Notes: generated by a model not told the origin, from the sequence alone. A stretch of 64,000 nt of DNA from an uncultured Collinsella sp. (GCA_959026725.1 CAUFMG010000011.1:24218-88217); one strand, 5' to 3'; positions 49,091 to 61,034 are shown, counted from the first letter of the stretch. A program made the numbers and translations.

Positions 49091-50116
49091 CTACAGGACA
49101 GCCGCCAACGCGTCGATGTCCTCCTGCGTCGTGGCCCAGCTGGTGCAAAAGCGCACCACCGTGTGGGTCTCGTCGTACTTTTCCCAGTACTCGATCGAGG
49201 CATGCTCGCGAATGCGGGCCATGTCCTCGTTGGGCAGAATCACAAACTGCTGGTTTGTGGGCGTCTCCAAGAAGAACTGGTAGCCGCGCTCGTGCAGCAC
49301 GCGACGCAGCGCCTGAGCGGTCTCAATCGCCTGACGACCAATCTCAAAATACAAGCTGTCGGTAAAGAGTGCCTCAAACTGGACGCCCGTCAGGCGGCCC
49401 TTGGCGAGCAGTGCGCCGTGCTGCTTAATGCGCGGAATAGGATGCGCCGGAGCATGCATGCCGCAAAACACCACGGCCTCGCCGCACAGAGCGCCGCACT
49501 TGGTGCCACCGATGTAAAACACGTCGCACAGCTGCGCCAGCTCGGGCAGGGTAATATCGCACTCGTCGGCCGCCAGCGCATAGGCCAGGCGGGCACCGTC
49601 CACAAACAGCGGAATCTCGCGCTTCTGGCACACCGCGTGAATCGCCGCGAGCTCGGCCTTGGAGTACAGTGTGCCGTACTCGGTCGATAGGCTCACGTAC
49701 ACGGCACCCGGGAACACCGTGTGCTCGTAGCTCTCGTTTTCGTAGAACACCTGGATATAGTTCTCGAGGTCCTCGGCGTGCATCTTGCCCTCGTAGCCGG
49801 GGATGGTGAGCACCTTGTGGCCGCCAAACTCGATGGCGCCCGCCTCGTGGCAGGCGACATGGCCAGTCTCGGCGGCAACGACTCCCTCGTACGGCGCGAG
49901 CAACATATCGATCACCGTCGCGTTGGCCTGCGTGCCGCCCACCAGAAAAAACACGTCGGCATCGGGGGCCTGACAGGCCTCGCGGATAAGCTGCTTGGCG
50001 CGCTCGGTATGCGCATCGGTACCGTAGCCAGGCTGCGGTTCCATGTTGGTATCGACGAGCGCCTGCAGCACTGCCGGATGTGCACCGTGGGAATAGTCGT
50101 TGTTGAACGCGAGCAT
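49091..50116 (-). CDS. low-specificity threonine aldolase family protein
   Basis: A 341-residue PLP enzyme of fold type I that cleaves threonine/allo-threonine to glycine and acetaldehyde. The N-terminus FNNDYSHGAHPAVLQAL, FFLVGGTQANATVI, ETGHVACHEAGAIE, the PLP Asp in LFVDGARLAYAL and the Schiff-base Lys in YIGGTKCGAL are present. Length is standard. AAGAGAGGA lies before the ATG. Single gene with its own terminator. Confidence 0.93.
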   Translation of the reverse strand: MLAFNNDYSHGAHPAVLQALVDTNMEPQPGYGTDAHTERAKQLIREACQAPDADVFFLVGGTQANATVIDMLLAPYEGVVAAETGHVACHEAGAIEFGGHKVLTIPGYEGKMHAEDLENYIQVFYENESYEHTVFPGAVYVSLSTEYGTLYSKAELAAIHAVCQKREIPLFVDGARLAYALAADECDITLPELAQLCDVFYIGGTKCGALCGEAVVFCGMHAPAHPIPRIKQHGALLAKGRLTGVQFEALFTDSLYFEIGRQAIETAQALRRVLHERGYQFFLETPTNQQFVILPNEDMARIREHASIEYWEKYDETHTVVRFCTSWATTQEDIDALAAVL

Positions 50117-50161
50117 GGCAATCCTCTCTTACCGGGTATCGGCCAGATGATTCAAACGGAG

Positions 50162-51025
50162 CTATTGTACGCCGTTGGGATAGGCAATGCGCGCGGCGAG
50201 ACACTCAAGCGCCAGCACCAGGGCAAAACCGCAGCTCACGTCACTCAAAAAGTGCGCTCCAATCACGATGCGCCCAAAGGCGACGAGCGCCGCGATCACA
50301 GCCGCCGCCCAAAAGATCACGCGGCGACGCGAAGGTTTTTCCTTAAAGGCTGCCGCGGGAAGCCCGGCGAGCATAAGGCCAATCGCCGCATGCGCCGTGT
50401 GTCCGCTCGCAAACGACTTGAACCCGTCCTTGATCACGCCGGCGGCGATATAGGTCCACTTGTCGGGATTGCCGATCACCCACCACGGCTGAAAATTGAG
50501 CCCCGGCGTGACCTCGATCACGCGCATGCGCGGGCGCGACCATAACGGCTTAACAATGACGTTGAGGATGATGGCCTGAGCGACCCACACGGCCAGCACC
50601 ATCAACGCCCAGCGCGTAAGCTCGTCGGGCTCGGTCGTGCGCGTGAGGCGGTAGGCGATGAAGTTGGCTGCGATGACCAACGCAAACGTCAGAACCAGCT
50701 GAAACGCAATAAGCTTGCCGCCGACGCGCAGCGATCCGATAATCTCGTAGCCGACCAGACCCACGTTGATCAAAACGCCCAGCGCAGCGAACCACTTGCT
50801 CGCCTTGGAATCGGGACGTGCCGAGCGCACGAGCATAACGCCCGCGATGCTCGCCGTCAGCTCGAACGGCAGCTCACCGGCCGCCTCGACAAAGCGACCG
50901 TACATGCTGCCGATGTTGAACAGCGCACTCGAGATTTGATAATCAAAGAAGCTGCCCACGCCCAGACAAAGGCACAGGACAACTGCGATAATGGCGACAT
51001 CTTTCTTATAGATGTATCCGAACAT
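50162..51025 (-). CDS. PAP2-family membrane phosphatase
   Basis: A 287-residue membrane protein with about six helices and the acid phosphatase triad: KPLWSRPRMR (motif 1 variant), KSFASGHTAHA (motif 2, catalytic His), and GRIVIGAHFLSDV (motif 3). Probably dephosphorylates a lipid phosphate such as undecaprenyl or phosphatidylglycerol phosphate; the exact substrate is unknown. AAAGGAAAG precedes the ATG. The long gap between TM2 and motif 1 holds two further helices. Confidence 0.88.
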   Translation of the reverse strand: MFGYIYKKDVAIIAVVLCLCLGVGSFFDYQISSALFNIGSMYGRFVEAAGELPFELTASIAGVMLVRSARPDSKASKWFAALGVLINVGLVGYEIIGSLRVGGKLIAFQLVLTFALVIAANFIAYRLTRTTEPDELTRWALMVLAVWVAQAIILNVIVKPLWSRPRMRVIEVTPGLNFQPWWVIGNPDKWTYIAAGVIKDGFKSFASGHTAHAAIGLMLAGLPAAAFKEKPSRRRVIFWAAAVIAALVAFGRIVIGAHFLSDVSCGFALVLALECLAARIAYPNGVQ

Positions 51026-51112
51026 GCTTTCCTTTCGATGGGGTTGGAATCAACCTGCGAGGTGACGGGGCAAAGAACAACTGCTAGCTCTGCCCCGCCA
51101 CGCCCCTACTTG

Positions 51113-54100
51113 TTAGTCATCGTCGCTCGTGCCTAATTGCTGCAGCAGCATGAGCGCCGCGGCCACGGGGCCGGTGCCGTCGTTGGCGTCGAGGCCGCGA
51201 CCCAGGCCGCTGCCCGCGCCGGCACCCGCCTTGTAGGGCACCGACAGCTTGCGGCTCTTGGGGAAGTTCACCGCGCCATAGCGGGTCTTAAGCTCAAAGG
51301 CCACCTTCTTGGGCACGTCTACGCCCAAAAACGTGATGCGGCCGCCACTGAGCGTGACGCTCTCGAGCCCCAGACGCTCGCCGCGGATACGGATGCGCGC
51401 GCGGTTGAACAGGTTGAGTCCCGCCAACGGCAGCTCACCATGCGCGGCCTCGGTCTCTTCCTGCACCTCGTCGATGCTCTCGAGGTCCTCGGCCGCCGCG
51501 AGCTTACGGTACACGAACACGCGCTGATCCACCGCCGGCAGGTACTCCTCGGACAAGAAGTAGTCGGCCGGCAGGTTAATACCCACGCTCGCCGCCTCCA
51601 CGCCGGCGTCGTCATCGCCGCGCGCCTCGGCCACGGCCTGGCCCAGCATCTGCGTAAACAGATCAAAGCCCACGCTCGACAGGTTGCCGTGCTGCTCGGC
51701 TCCCATAAGCGAACCGGCGCCACGGATCTCTAGGTCGCGCATGGCGATGCGCATGCCGCTGCCCAGGTCCTGGAACTCGGAAAGTGCGGTCAGGCGCGCC
51801 GTTGCCTCCTCGGTGAGCGGCAGCTCGCCGGGGAACATAAAGTACGCGTAGGCCTGCGTGGCAGAGCGGCCCACACGGCCCTTGAGCTGGTAGAGCTGCG
51901 CCAGGCCAAGGCGCTGCGAGTCCTCGATGATCAGCGTGTTGGCCGTTGCGTTGTCGATGCCGCTCTCCACGATGGTCGTGGCGATGAGCACATCGATCTT
52001 TTTGGTCGCGAACTCAATCATCACGTCCTCGACCTCGCGCGGGCTCATCTTGCCGTGTGCCACGCCCACGCGCGCCTCGGGCGCGGCCTCATGCACGCGC
52101 GCCACGGCGTCATCGATGGTCTTAACGCGGTTGGACACGTAGTACACCTGGCCGCCGCGGCCCACCTCCAGGCGAATCGCCGCGCTCACCACATCGGGGT
52201 CGTACTCCCCCACGTGCACGATCACGGGACGACGCCCGGTCGGCGGTGTGGTGATCAGGCTCATGTCGCGCACGCCGCTCGTGGCCATCTGCATGGTTCG
52301 CGGAATAGGCGTTGCCGAAAGCGTGAGCACGTCGATTTGCTCGCGCAGGTTCTTGAGCTGCTCCTTGTGCTGCACACCAAAGCGCTGCTCCTCGTCGATG
52401 ATCACCATGCCCAGGTTCTTGGGGTTCACGTCGGCAGAAAGCAAGCGGTGCGTGCCGATGAGCACGTCGATCGTGCCCTCGGCAAACGCCTTAAGCGCGC
52501 GCTTTTGCTGCGCCGGGGTGCGGAAGCGGCTGAGCACTTCGACCTCGAGGCCAAACGGGGCAAAGCGCTCAAAGAACGTCTCGTAGTGCTGCTGGGCCAA
52601 AATGGTCGTGGGGCAAAGCACCATGACCTGACGGCCGGAGTCCACGCACTTAAACGCCGCGCGCAGGGCAACCTCGGTCTTGCCGAAACCCACGTCGCCG
52701 CACAGCAGGCGGTCCATGGGCTTGGGCGCCTCCATGTCGGCCTTGATGTCGGCGATAGCCTCCAGCTGGTCGCGCGTCTCGTCGTAGGGGAAGCTCTCCT
52801 CCATCTCGATCTGCTCGGGCGTGTCGGGCGGGCAGGCGATACCGGTAATCGACGAGCGGCGCGTATACAGATCGACCAGGTCAAACGCCAGCTTTTTGGC
52901 GTTCTTGCGTGCCTTGTTGGTGGCACGCGTCCAGTCGGCGGTATTGAGCCTGGTCAGGCGCGGCTTGTCACCGTCGGGACCGACGTATCGCGTGATGCGG
53001 TCGACCTGCTCGAGCGGCACGTAGAGCTTGTCGCCGTCGGCATATTCCAGCAAAAAGTAGTCGCGCTCCTTGCCGCCCACTTCTTGGCGCGCGATCTCGC
53101 TAAAGAGTGCGATGCCGTGAGTGGCGTGCACCACGTAGTCGCCCGGCTTAAACGGGAATGTGATCTGCGTAATGTCCACCTTGCGGCGGCTGCGCGCGCG
53201 GTTGGCGTCCATGCGGGCGTTGAGGTCGGCAATCGAGAACACGGCCAGGTTGGCATCGGGCACCACCACGCCCTGCGGCAGAGCGGCATCGACAAAGGTC
53301 ACGCGTCCGCGCGAGATAGTAGGCACGGCGGCGCCGGCGGCTGCCTGGGCGGCACCTGCCTCGAGCGAGCGGGCGTTGAGCGCATCGGCCTTGCGCTCGC
53401 GAATTGCAGCATGGGCATCCTGACGGGCAGCACGGTCGGCAGAATCTGCCGCCGCCACGCGCACGCGCTCGCCAATGACGCCGGCGTTTTCGGGCGCCGC
53501 GGTCAGCGATTCCTCAAAGGTAATGCCCTCGTCGCCAAAGGTGAGCTCCATCGACTCGCGCGCACCGCGGTCGGGAATGGCAAACACGCAGGCGTAACGC
53601 TTGCCCACGACTTCCTGAATGCGCGTCATAAAGCGATTGTCCGAACCCGCGATGGCCGGCTGCTCAATCTTGAGCTCGGCCGTAACCGCACCGCCGGCAC
53701 GGATGAGGCTTACGTAGTTCAGGCGCTGCTGAGCACCAAAATCGAGCTGCTGGGCACGTACATACAGGCCATCCAGTCGGTCGACCCCCGCCTCGCCGGC
53801 ACGGGCCTCGATATCCTCGTAGGCACGCAGGCAATCGTCGAACAGCGAGCGCGGCTCGGACAGCACCACGAGCGCCTTGCCGCTCACGTGCGCCAGCGGG
53901 CTCACGGTCTGGCCGTACATCACCGGCAAAAAGCGGTCGAGCTCGGGCGTGACGATGCGCGCATCCACCATCTCGAGCAGCGCTGCCAGTTTGCTGTCGT
54001 CCTGGCTGGCGCGATAAAGCGCCACATGCATGTTGTGGACGGCCTCGTCGGTAAGCGCCAGCTCACGGCAGGGGAAGATCTCGATGCTGTCCTCGTTGCC

Positions 54101-54745
54101 GATGGTCTGCCCCGTTGAGCTCACCATGCGACGGATGCGATCGATCTCGTCGCCGAAGAACTCGATGCGCACGGGCGCTTTTTCCTGCGCGGGGAACACC
54201 TCGACGGTGTCGCCGTGCACGCGGAACAGACCAGGCGCGTCGGCGGCGCCGGCATTGGTGTAGCCCATGCCCACCAGGCGCTGCGGCACCTCGTCAAAAG
54301 GAATCTCCTCGCCCACCGCGAAGGTCGTGGACTCCCAGTAGCGGCTCTCGACTGGCGGCACGCAACGCAGCAACGCGCGGGCCGAGGCGACCATGATGCA
54401 GTTGTCACCGCGAACGATGCGTCCCAGGGCCTCGCAGCGCCGGGCAACCACAGCATCGTCGGGCGCCTGCTCGCGCCACGGATAGTCCTTGCGCTCGGGA
54501 AAACGGCACACGTGTGCCAGACCCACGTAGGCGGCAAGGCTGCGCGCGGCGCGATCGGCCGCATCCTCGCCGCTCACAATGTAGACCGTCGGGCGCGGAC
54601 GGCGCGCAAACTGGGCGGCCGCCATAAGCGTGCGACCCGACTGCGACACGGCCAGCGTCACGTCCTCGCCGGCATCGAGTCCGACCTCGACGGTCTGCAG
54701 CGCCTCGGCAGTGTAGAGCTGCGCGGCTATACGGTGAATGAGCAT
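51113..54745 (-). CDS. mfd: transcription-repair coupling factor
   Basis: A 1210-residue ATP-driven translocase that removes stalled RNA polymerase and recruits UvrA. UvrB-like N-terminal modules come first, then the RNA-polymerase interaction domain (FKPGDYVVHATHGIALF onward), the RecG-like translocase with GDVGFGKTEVA and DEEQRFGVQHKEQLK, and the C-terminal TRCF domain with the UvrA-masking region. It has an Ala-rich insert (AADSADRAARQDAHAA) near residues 435-480. I start at ATG 54745, with GGAGGAAC upstream, rather than 54772. Confidence 0.96.
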   Translation of the reverse strand: MLIHRIAAQLYTAEALQTVEVGLDAGEDVTLAVSQSGRTLMAAAQFARRPRPTVYIVSGEDAADRAARSLAAYVGLAHVCRFPERKDYPWREQAPDDAVVARRCEALGRIVRGDNCIMVASARALLRCVPPVESRYWESTTFAVGEEIPFDEVPQRLVGMGYTNAGAADAPGLFRVHGDTVEVFPAQEKAPVRIEFFGDEIDRIRRMVSSTGQTIGNEDSIEIFPCRELALTDEAVHNMHVALYRASQDDSKLAALLEMVDARIVTPELDRFLPVMYGQTVSPLAHVSGKALVVLSEPRSLFDDCLRAYEDIEARAGEAGVDRLDGLYVRAQQLDFGAQQRLNYVSLIRAGGAVTAELKIEQPAIAGSDNRFMTRIQEVVGKRYACVFAIPDRGARESMELTFGDEGITFEESLTAAPENAGVIGERVRVAAADSADRAARQDAHAAIRERKADALNARSLEAGAAQAAAGAAVPTISRGRVTFVDAALPQGVVVPDANLAVFSIADLNARMDANRARSRRKVDITQITFPFKPGDYVVHATHGIALFSEIARQEVGGKERDYFLLEYADGDKLYVPLEQVDRITRYVGPDGDKPRLTRLNTADWTRATNKARKNAKKLAFDLVDLYTRRSSITGIACPPDTPEQIEMEESFPYDETRDQLEAIADIKADMEAPKPMDRLLCGDVGFGKTEVALRAAFKCVDSGRQVMVLCPTTILAQQHYETFFERFAPFGLEVEVLSRFRTPAQQKRALKAFAEGTIDVLIGTHRLLSADVNPKNLGMVIIDEEQRFGVQHKEQLKNLREQIDVLTLSATPIPRTMQMATSGVRDMSLITTPPTGRRPVIVHVGEYDPDVVSAAIRLEVGRGGQVYYVSNRVKTIDDAVARVHEAAPEARVGVAHGKMSPREVEDVMIEFATKKIDVLIATTIVESGIDNATANTLIIEDSQRLGLAQLYQLKGRVGRSATQAYAYFMFPGELPLTEEATARLTALSEFQDLGSGMRIAMRDLEIRGAGSLMGAEQHGNLSSVGFDLFTQMLGQAVAEARGDDDAGVEAASVGINLPADYFLSEEYLPAVDQRVFVYRKLAAAEDLESIDEVQEETEAAHGELPLAGLNLFNRARIRIRGERLGLESVTLSGGRITFLGVDVPKKVAFELKTRYGAVNFPKSRKLSVPYKAGAGAGSGLGRGLDANDGTGPVAAALMLLQQLGTSDDD

Positions 54746-54770
54746 GCTGTTCCTCCGGCATCGCAACGCC

Positions 54771-54799
54771 AAAAGCCCGCCGGGGCAAGCTCGGCGGGT
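54771..54799 (-). terminator. terminator after nth
   Basis: Stem ACCCGCCG/CGGCGGGC with a nine-base loop, followed on the minus strand by TTTT (54774-54771), between nth and mfd. The rest of the 157-base gap shows nothing else. Confidence 0.75.
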
Positions 54800-54902
54800 C
54801 GTACGTCAAATACATTGCCTGTCATGGTAGCGCATGGAGAGGACTCCGGCTCAAGGGCAAACCCAGCCCCGCAAAAAACGCCAGACGAAGATGCGTTCCG
54901 CC

Positions 54903-55568
54903 CTACCCCGCTACGCGCACGCTGGGGCACAAATCTGCCAGCGGACACTCGTCACACTTGGGCTTGCGGGCATCGCAGATCTCGCGACCAAAGGTGATCC
55001 ACTGATGGTTGACCGACTCCCAATACTCGTGCGGCAAAATCTTGAGCAGATCCTGCTCGGTCTTGAGCGGCTCCTTGGCATGCGTCTTGGGACTCAGCAT
55101 CAGGCGGTGCGCAATGCGGTTGACGTGCGTGTCCACCGCAATGCCCTCCACGATGCCATACCCCACGTTGAGCACGATGTTCGCCGTCTTGCGTCCCACG
55201 CCCGGCAGCTTCACGAGCTCCTTCATGTCGGCCGGCACCTCGCCGCCATAGTCGGCGACGATCATCTGCGCGGCCTCGACGGCATGCTTGGCTTTGCTCT
55301 TGTAGAAGCCGAGTGACTTGATAGTGTCTGCCACGTCAGCCACGCTCGCCCCGGCCATGGCCTCGGGCGTGGGCCACTGGGCAAACAGCCGCGGCGTCAC
55401 CTTGTTGACCTGTGCATCGGTCGTTTGCGCCGAAAGCAGCACCGCGATCAGCAGGCGGAAGGGATTCTCGTGGTCCAAAAAGCACTCGACCGGGCCATAG
55501 CGACGGTTGAGGCGCTCACACACCTCGATGGCGCGCTCGCGCTTGGCGGCATTGGTCTCGCGTGGCAT
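54903..55568 (-). CDS. nth: endonuclease III (DNA glycosylase/AP lyase)
   Basis: A 221-residue base-excision enzyme for oxidised pyrimidines. The helix-hairpin-helix ELVKLPGVGRKTANIVL carries the catalytic Lys, and the catalytic Asp is in VDTHVNRIAHRL. The 4Fe-4S loop C-x6-C-x2-C-x5-C is complete (CDARKPKCDECPLADLC). ATG 55568 has GAGGAG upstream; the frame runs to 55592. It lies just upstream of mfd with a terminator between. Confidence 0.95.
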   Translation of the reverse strand: MPRETNAAKRERAIEVCERLNRRYGPVECFLDHENPFRLLIAVLLSAQTTDAQVNKVTPRLFAQWPTPEAMAGASVADVADTIKSLGFYKSKAKHAVEAAQMIVADYGGEVPADMKELVKLPGVGRKTANIVLNVGYGIVEGIAVDTHVNRIAHRLMLSPKTHAKEPLKTEQDLLKILPHEYWESVNHQWITFGREICDARKPKCDECPLADLCPSVRVAG

Positions 55569-55631
55569 AACGACTCCTCGGCTCAACGGCACAATAAACT
55601 TATGGGCACAATTGTCCCACGTCCGAGACGC

Positions 55632-57434
<1,803 letters not shown>

Positions 57435-57561
57435 GGGCTTCCTTTCGCGTCTGATAGGGCGAAACGCCATTGTTGCACATTGGAGCACGCTTCAGACAAG
57501 TGCGATGCGAAAAGCGGTGGGGCGCCCGCGTTTGCGCCGGTGCCCCACCGTCTTGTTGCAA

Positions 57562-58917
57562 TTAGTCCTCGTCTTCTTGGTCCGCGAGAAGGCTCGCGGA
57601 CGTGAGTCCCAAGATCTCATCGGCTTGGTCGGCGTCTTCCAGCGCGTCGATGTCCTTGAGCTTGCGCTCCATGACGTTGGTGCGCGTGGTGATGATGCCC
57701 TCGACCGTTTTACCCGCGGTCTCGATCTGCTGCTGGGCGCGGCGCAGCGCCTTTTGATAGCGCGGCAGCTCGGCCTTGACGGCGGAGAGCACGCGCAGCA
57801 CGTCGTCGGTACGTTTTTGCAACTTAAACGTCTGATAGCTCATCTGCAGGCTGTTGAGAATGGCCGCCATGGTGCTAGGGCCGGCAACGTTGACGTGATA
57901 GTCGCGGCCCAGGGTCTCGATAAGCCCGGGGCGGCTGACGACCTCGGCGTACAGTCCTTCAAACGGCACGAACATGATGCCAAAGTTGGTCGTTGCCGGC
58001 ACGCTCAGGTACTTTTCGCAGATGTCCTTGGCCTCGCGCTTGACCATGGTGTCGAGCGTCTTACGCGCAGCCGCCACGGTCTCCGCATCGCCCGACTCCT
58101 GCGCGTCGAGCAGGTGCTCGTACGCGTCGCCCGGAAACTTGGAGTCAATCGGCAGCAGCACGGGGTCGCCCTCGTCCACCGGCAGCTTGACGGCAAACTC
58201 AACGCGCTCCGAGGCGCCGGGCTTGGTGGCGACGTTTTCCAGATACTGGTCGGGCGTAAGGATGTCCGCCAGAATTGCACCCAGCTGCACCTCGCCCAAA
58301 ATGCCACGCGCCTTCACGTTGCCCAGCACGCGCTTAAGGTCGCCCACGCCGGTGGCGATGGACTGCATGTCGCCCAGGCCCTTGTACACGGCCTCGAGCT
58401 GGTCGCTCACCTGCTTAAACGATGCCGACAGTCGGTCGTTGAGCGTGCGGGAGAGCTTCTCGTCCACCGTCGCACGCATTTGATCGAGCTGCACGTTGTT
58501 GTCTTTGCGGATGGCGCCCAGCTGAGCATCGACCGTTTCGCGCACCTTGTCCAGGCGATGCTCGATACCCTCGCGGTTGGCACCGAGCTGTTGGGCCGTC
58601 TCGCGGCGCAGGTCATCCATCCGGTCACCAGCTTGCGAAAACTCACGTGCGATGGTCAGGTAACGTTGCTGCTCCACGGCCGCATCTGTCGTCTGCTGCT
58701 GCGCGATGGCATTGGCCGTGCGGCGAGTTTCGGCCAGCGCGACGTTCAGGGCATCGAGCGCGTTGTTGGCCTGCTCGAGTGCTGCCAGCGTTTCCGCGCT
58801 ACTGTCGCCACGCTCCCGCAACTCGGCACGCAGGCTCTTGAGCTGGAGGGCGCAAGCCACAGCAACCCCCACCGCCACCAAGGCGATCACAACAAGCACA
58901 ATATCAATAGCAGACAT
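57562..58917 (-). CDS. rmuC: RmuC-family DNA recombination-limiting protein
   Basis: A 451-residue protein. One N-terminal membrane helix (IDIVLVVIALVAVGVAVAC) and a long coiled coil (about 25-180) precede the nuclease-fold RmuC domain (about 180-410, with GILGEVQLGAILADIL, LLPIDSKFPGDAYEHLL and FGIMFVPFEGLYAEV). RmuC limits recombination at inverted repeats in E. coli, which is of interest in a genome this rich in palindromes. ATG 58917 has CGGAG upstream. Acidic C-terminus. Confidence 0.93.
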   Translation of the reverse strand: MSAIDIVLVVIALVAVGVAVACALQLKSLRAELRERGDSSAETLAALEQANNALDALNVALAETRRTANAIAQQQTTDAAVEQQRYLTIAREFSQAGDRMDDLRRETAQQLGANREGIEHRLDKVRETVDAQLGAIRKDNNVQLDQMRATVDEKLSRTLNDRLSASFKQVSDQLEAVYKGLGDMQSIATGVGDLKRVLGNVKARGILGEVQLGAILADILTPDQYLENVATKPGASERVEFAVKLPVDEGDPVLLPIDSKFPGDAYEHLLDAQESGDAETVAAARKTLDTMVKREAKDICEKYLSVPATTNFGIMFVPFEGLYAEVVSRPGLIETLGRDYHVNVAGPSTMAAILNSLQMSYQTFKLQKRTDDVLRVLSAVKAELPRYQKALRRAQQQIETAGKTVEGIITTRTNVMERKLKDIDALEDADQADEILGLTSASLLADQEDED

Positions 58918-58968
58918 AAACTCCGCCCAACAAACCCAATCGAGCACCAATCAAAACCGCGATCAATC

Positions 58969-59532
58969 TTACCCCGCCATACGCACCGGGCGCCCGGCCC
59001 CTTCTTGGGCGCCCCTCTCCTCCGCATATTCCATAATGCGGCGCGCCGTCTCCCTGCTCACCTTTGAGTCATCACCGGCTAAATATGCGTACACGTTTCC
59101 TTTATTCAGGTGCAGAGCACGGCAGAGGCCATAGCGCGTTACGCCCGATTCCTCCAATGCTTCCAGTATTCTTTTTCGCATCAGGGCGTTGATCCTTCTG
59201 TTCGCCACCGGCTTTTCCTTCACCGCTCTATACGCACGCCAAACGTTGGCATAACGATTAGGAAGCTCACTTTTGGCGCATAAAGATATTATGTTACCCG
59301 CTTGACCGTACAAGGACAAAACGTCTCGGTAATCCTCTTCCATCCACGAGCCCTCGGATAAACCCAGAACGTATTCGGCTTTTCCTTGCGCCAAAGCAAG
59401 CAAAAACAGAGGCTCCGCCACGCGCGGCGCAACCGTCGTCGCCTGCTCAACCAGCTTTCTAAAACTCAGTGACTGCTGTCCGGATAGCTCTCGGCAATAG
59501 CCTTTTAAGAATCCCTCAAAGGTCAGATTCAA
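58969..59532 (-). CDS. uncharacterised protein with C-terminal HTH-like region
   Basis: A 187-residue protein if the TTG at 59532 is used; GGAGG lies 7 bases before it and the sequence then begins NLTFEGFLKGYCREL. The ATG at 59550 places that GGAGG inside the gene. The C-terminal third (ALMRKRILEALEESGVTRYGLCRALHLNKGNVYAYLAGD) reads like an XRE-type helix-turn-helix, so a regulator or antitoxin-like role is possible. No partner toxin gene is next to it. AT-rich promoter-like DNA lies upstream (59553-59590). Confidence 0.6.
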   Translation of the reverse strand: MNLTFEGFLKGYCRELSGQQSLSFRKLVEQATTVAPRVAEPLFLLALAQGKAEYVLGLSEGSWMEEDYRDVLSLYGQAGNIISLCAKSELPNRYANVWRAYRAVKEKPVANRRINALMRKRILEALEESGVTRYGLCRALHLNKGNVYAYLAGDDSKVSRETARRIMEYAEERGAQEGAGRPVRMAG

Positions 59533-59668
59533 CCGCGCACCTCCGTTCATTTGCTATTATTATTTATCTTCAATAATACTATTTAGTCGCACGACATGAC
59601 CCGCAAGATGCAGGGATTCCACTCGTGGTGATAATCCCTACACCCTAGAAGTCCTAATGTGACAAACG

Positions 59669-60103
59669 CTAGCTCTCCCAGCCGGCGCGGATGGTTGTTA
59701 TGACGTCACCTAGGCGCTGGCCCAGGGCCGCTAGATGCTGGAGCACCTCGTTGGGCGATGCGCCGTTGAGGATGCACGTGAGGGCATACGACGCCAGAAA
59801 GATGGCCGCAAGCCCCAGCGGGATGAGCACGATCATCGCCAATGTGCGCAGGCGCTGGCCCAAACGGCGGCGGCGCGCGCGGCGTTTGTCGAACGCGAGC
59901 TCCTGCGCATATGAATCTTGCTGTACGGAATAGGCCTCTGGCGCCGATTCATACCCGGGCACAGCTGCAGGTACAGCAGCGGGCACGACATTTTGCGCAA
60001 AGGGCTGGGCTGCCGCCCCTTGCATTTGCATCTCCATGAGTCGTTGCTGCTGACGCAGCATGCGCTCAGCTTGTTGCTGCGGAGTCTCAAGAAACAGATC
60101 CAT
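59669..60103 (-). CDS. small single-pass membrane protein
   Basis: A 144-residue protein. A Gln/Met/Ala-rich N-terminal half (QQQAERMLRQQQRLMEMQMQ) is followed by a basic patch KRRARRRRLGQRLR and one membrane helix (about 88-112: MIVLIPLGLAAIFLASYALTC), so the N-terminus is probably cytosolic. No known domain. ATG 60103 has TTGGAGG upstream. Single gene. Confidence 0.65.
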   Translation of the reverse strand: MDLFLETPQQQAERMLRQQQRLMEMQMQGAAAQPFAQNVVPAAVPAAVPGYESAPEAYSVQQDSYAQELAFDKRRARRRRLGQRLRTLAMIVLIPLGLAAIFLASYALTCILNGASPNEVLQHLAALGQRLGDVITTIRAGWES

Positions 60104-60355
60104 GCTGGCCTCCAAAATCGGAGCATTCGACGCTTACGACCAGCATCCCGCACCGTCATGACCGCGACAACGCAATCGCCGGCAATAGCCACAAAGTTTC
60201 TTTTGCTCAAAAGCTGTCGAAAAGCTCAACAACTCCCCTACCAGCGCTTTCTCTGAGCTTTTTTCGCCAACAATCTTTTGGCCTTCCACCCTTAGGCCAA
60301 CTGACCAAAATCTAACCAAAAGCTTGACGAAAATTGTGGAGACCGGGACCTCAAG
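60104..60355. other. gene-free spacer
   Basis: No gene seen. Repeated phrases (GACCAAAATCTAACCAAAAGC at about 60302; CAAAAGCTGTCGAAAAGC at about 60208) give it a low-complexity look, possibly promoter DNA for the gene at 60103. Confidence 0.3.
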
Positions 60356-60384
60356 TAAAACGTACCGCCCTAAGGGGCGGCACG
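60356..60384 (-). terminator. terminator after the membrane protein gene at 60402
   Basis: Stem GTGCCGCCCC/GGGCGGTAC on the minus strand, followed by TTTTACTT. The stem and the 20 bases before it (AGCTGATAAGAAGTTTG) are a near copy of the terminator at 61124-61172, so two adjacent units end in the same duplicated sequence. Confidence 0.8.
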
Positions 60385-60401
60385 CAAACTTCTTATCAGC
60401 T

Positions 60402-61034
60402 TTACATTCCCGCAAGGCCTCGGGCGGCGGTGGCGCACATAAACGCCAAGGCTAAAATCACGAGCGAGCCCGCAATGTCTGCCAGCACGCCCATTGCACG
60501 ACGCTCAAACAACCAGCTCTCAAAGTGCGGGGCGACGTTGCGCCAAACACGCCACAGCAAGATGCCCATACCGATCACGCCTGGGATATTGAGCAGCAAA
60601 ATCTCGGAACACAAGAGACCGATCAGGTTGCCGGCGACAAAACCCGCATCGCCCTCGCAGTACTTGCGATAGACCATGTACAGCATGTACGCCACAAACG
60701 GCTGTAGGCACGCAGAAATAAACGTGACCACCATCGAGGGATCCTGAGAAAAGACCTCGGTGAGCTTATCAACGCTCGCAGCATCCTTCGAAGCCAAGAA
60801 CAAGCCGATAACCACCACAGGCACCACGCCCAAAATGACCTCGACCATAGTAAACAGCTTGGCAGTCATATCCTCACTAGCCGAATTCAAATGAGGCGCC
60901 CACTCAGGATGAGCATGCGCACCAACCTTCTTCTCCTTATCGGCACGCGCAGCCTTACCGCTCTCATCAACCACGCGATGAGGATCAAGACGAGTCCCCG
61001 CAGCAGCAACCCGAGCCCGAGACTTCTTACCCAT
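60402..61034 (-). CDS. polytopic membrane protein of unknown function
   Basis: A 210-residue protein. A basic soluble N-terminus (about 1-65: KKSRARVAAAGTRLDPHRVV) precedes four hydrophobic segments (about 68-88, 105-125, 137-158 and 185-205). No recognised family; PFVAYMLYMVYRKYCEGDAGFVAGNLIGLL lies in the middle. ATG 61034 has GGGGTG upstream, weak; the frame runs to 61064. Its stop falls inside the duplicated terminator sequence. Confidence 0.65.
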   Translation of the reverse strand: MGKKSRARVAAAGTRLDPHRVVDESGKAARADKEKKVGAHAHPEWAPHLNSASEDMTAKLFTMVEVILGVVPVVVIGLFLASKDAASVDKLTEVFSQDPSMVVTFISACLQPFVAYMLYMVYRKYCEGDAGFVAGNLIGLLCSEILLLNIPGVIGMGILLWRVWRNVAPHFESWLFERRAMGVLADIAGSLVILALAFMCATAARGLAGM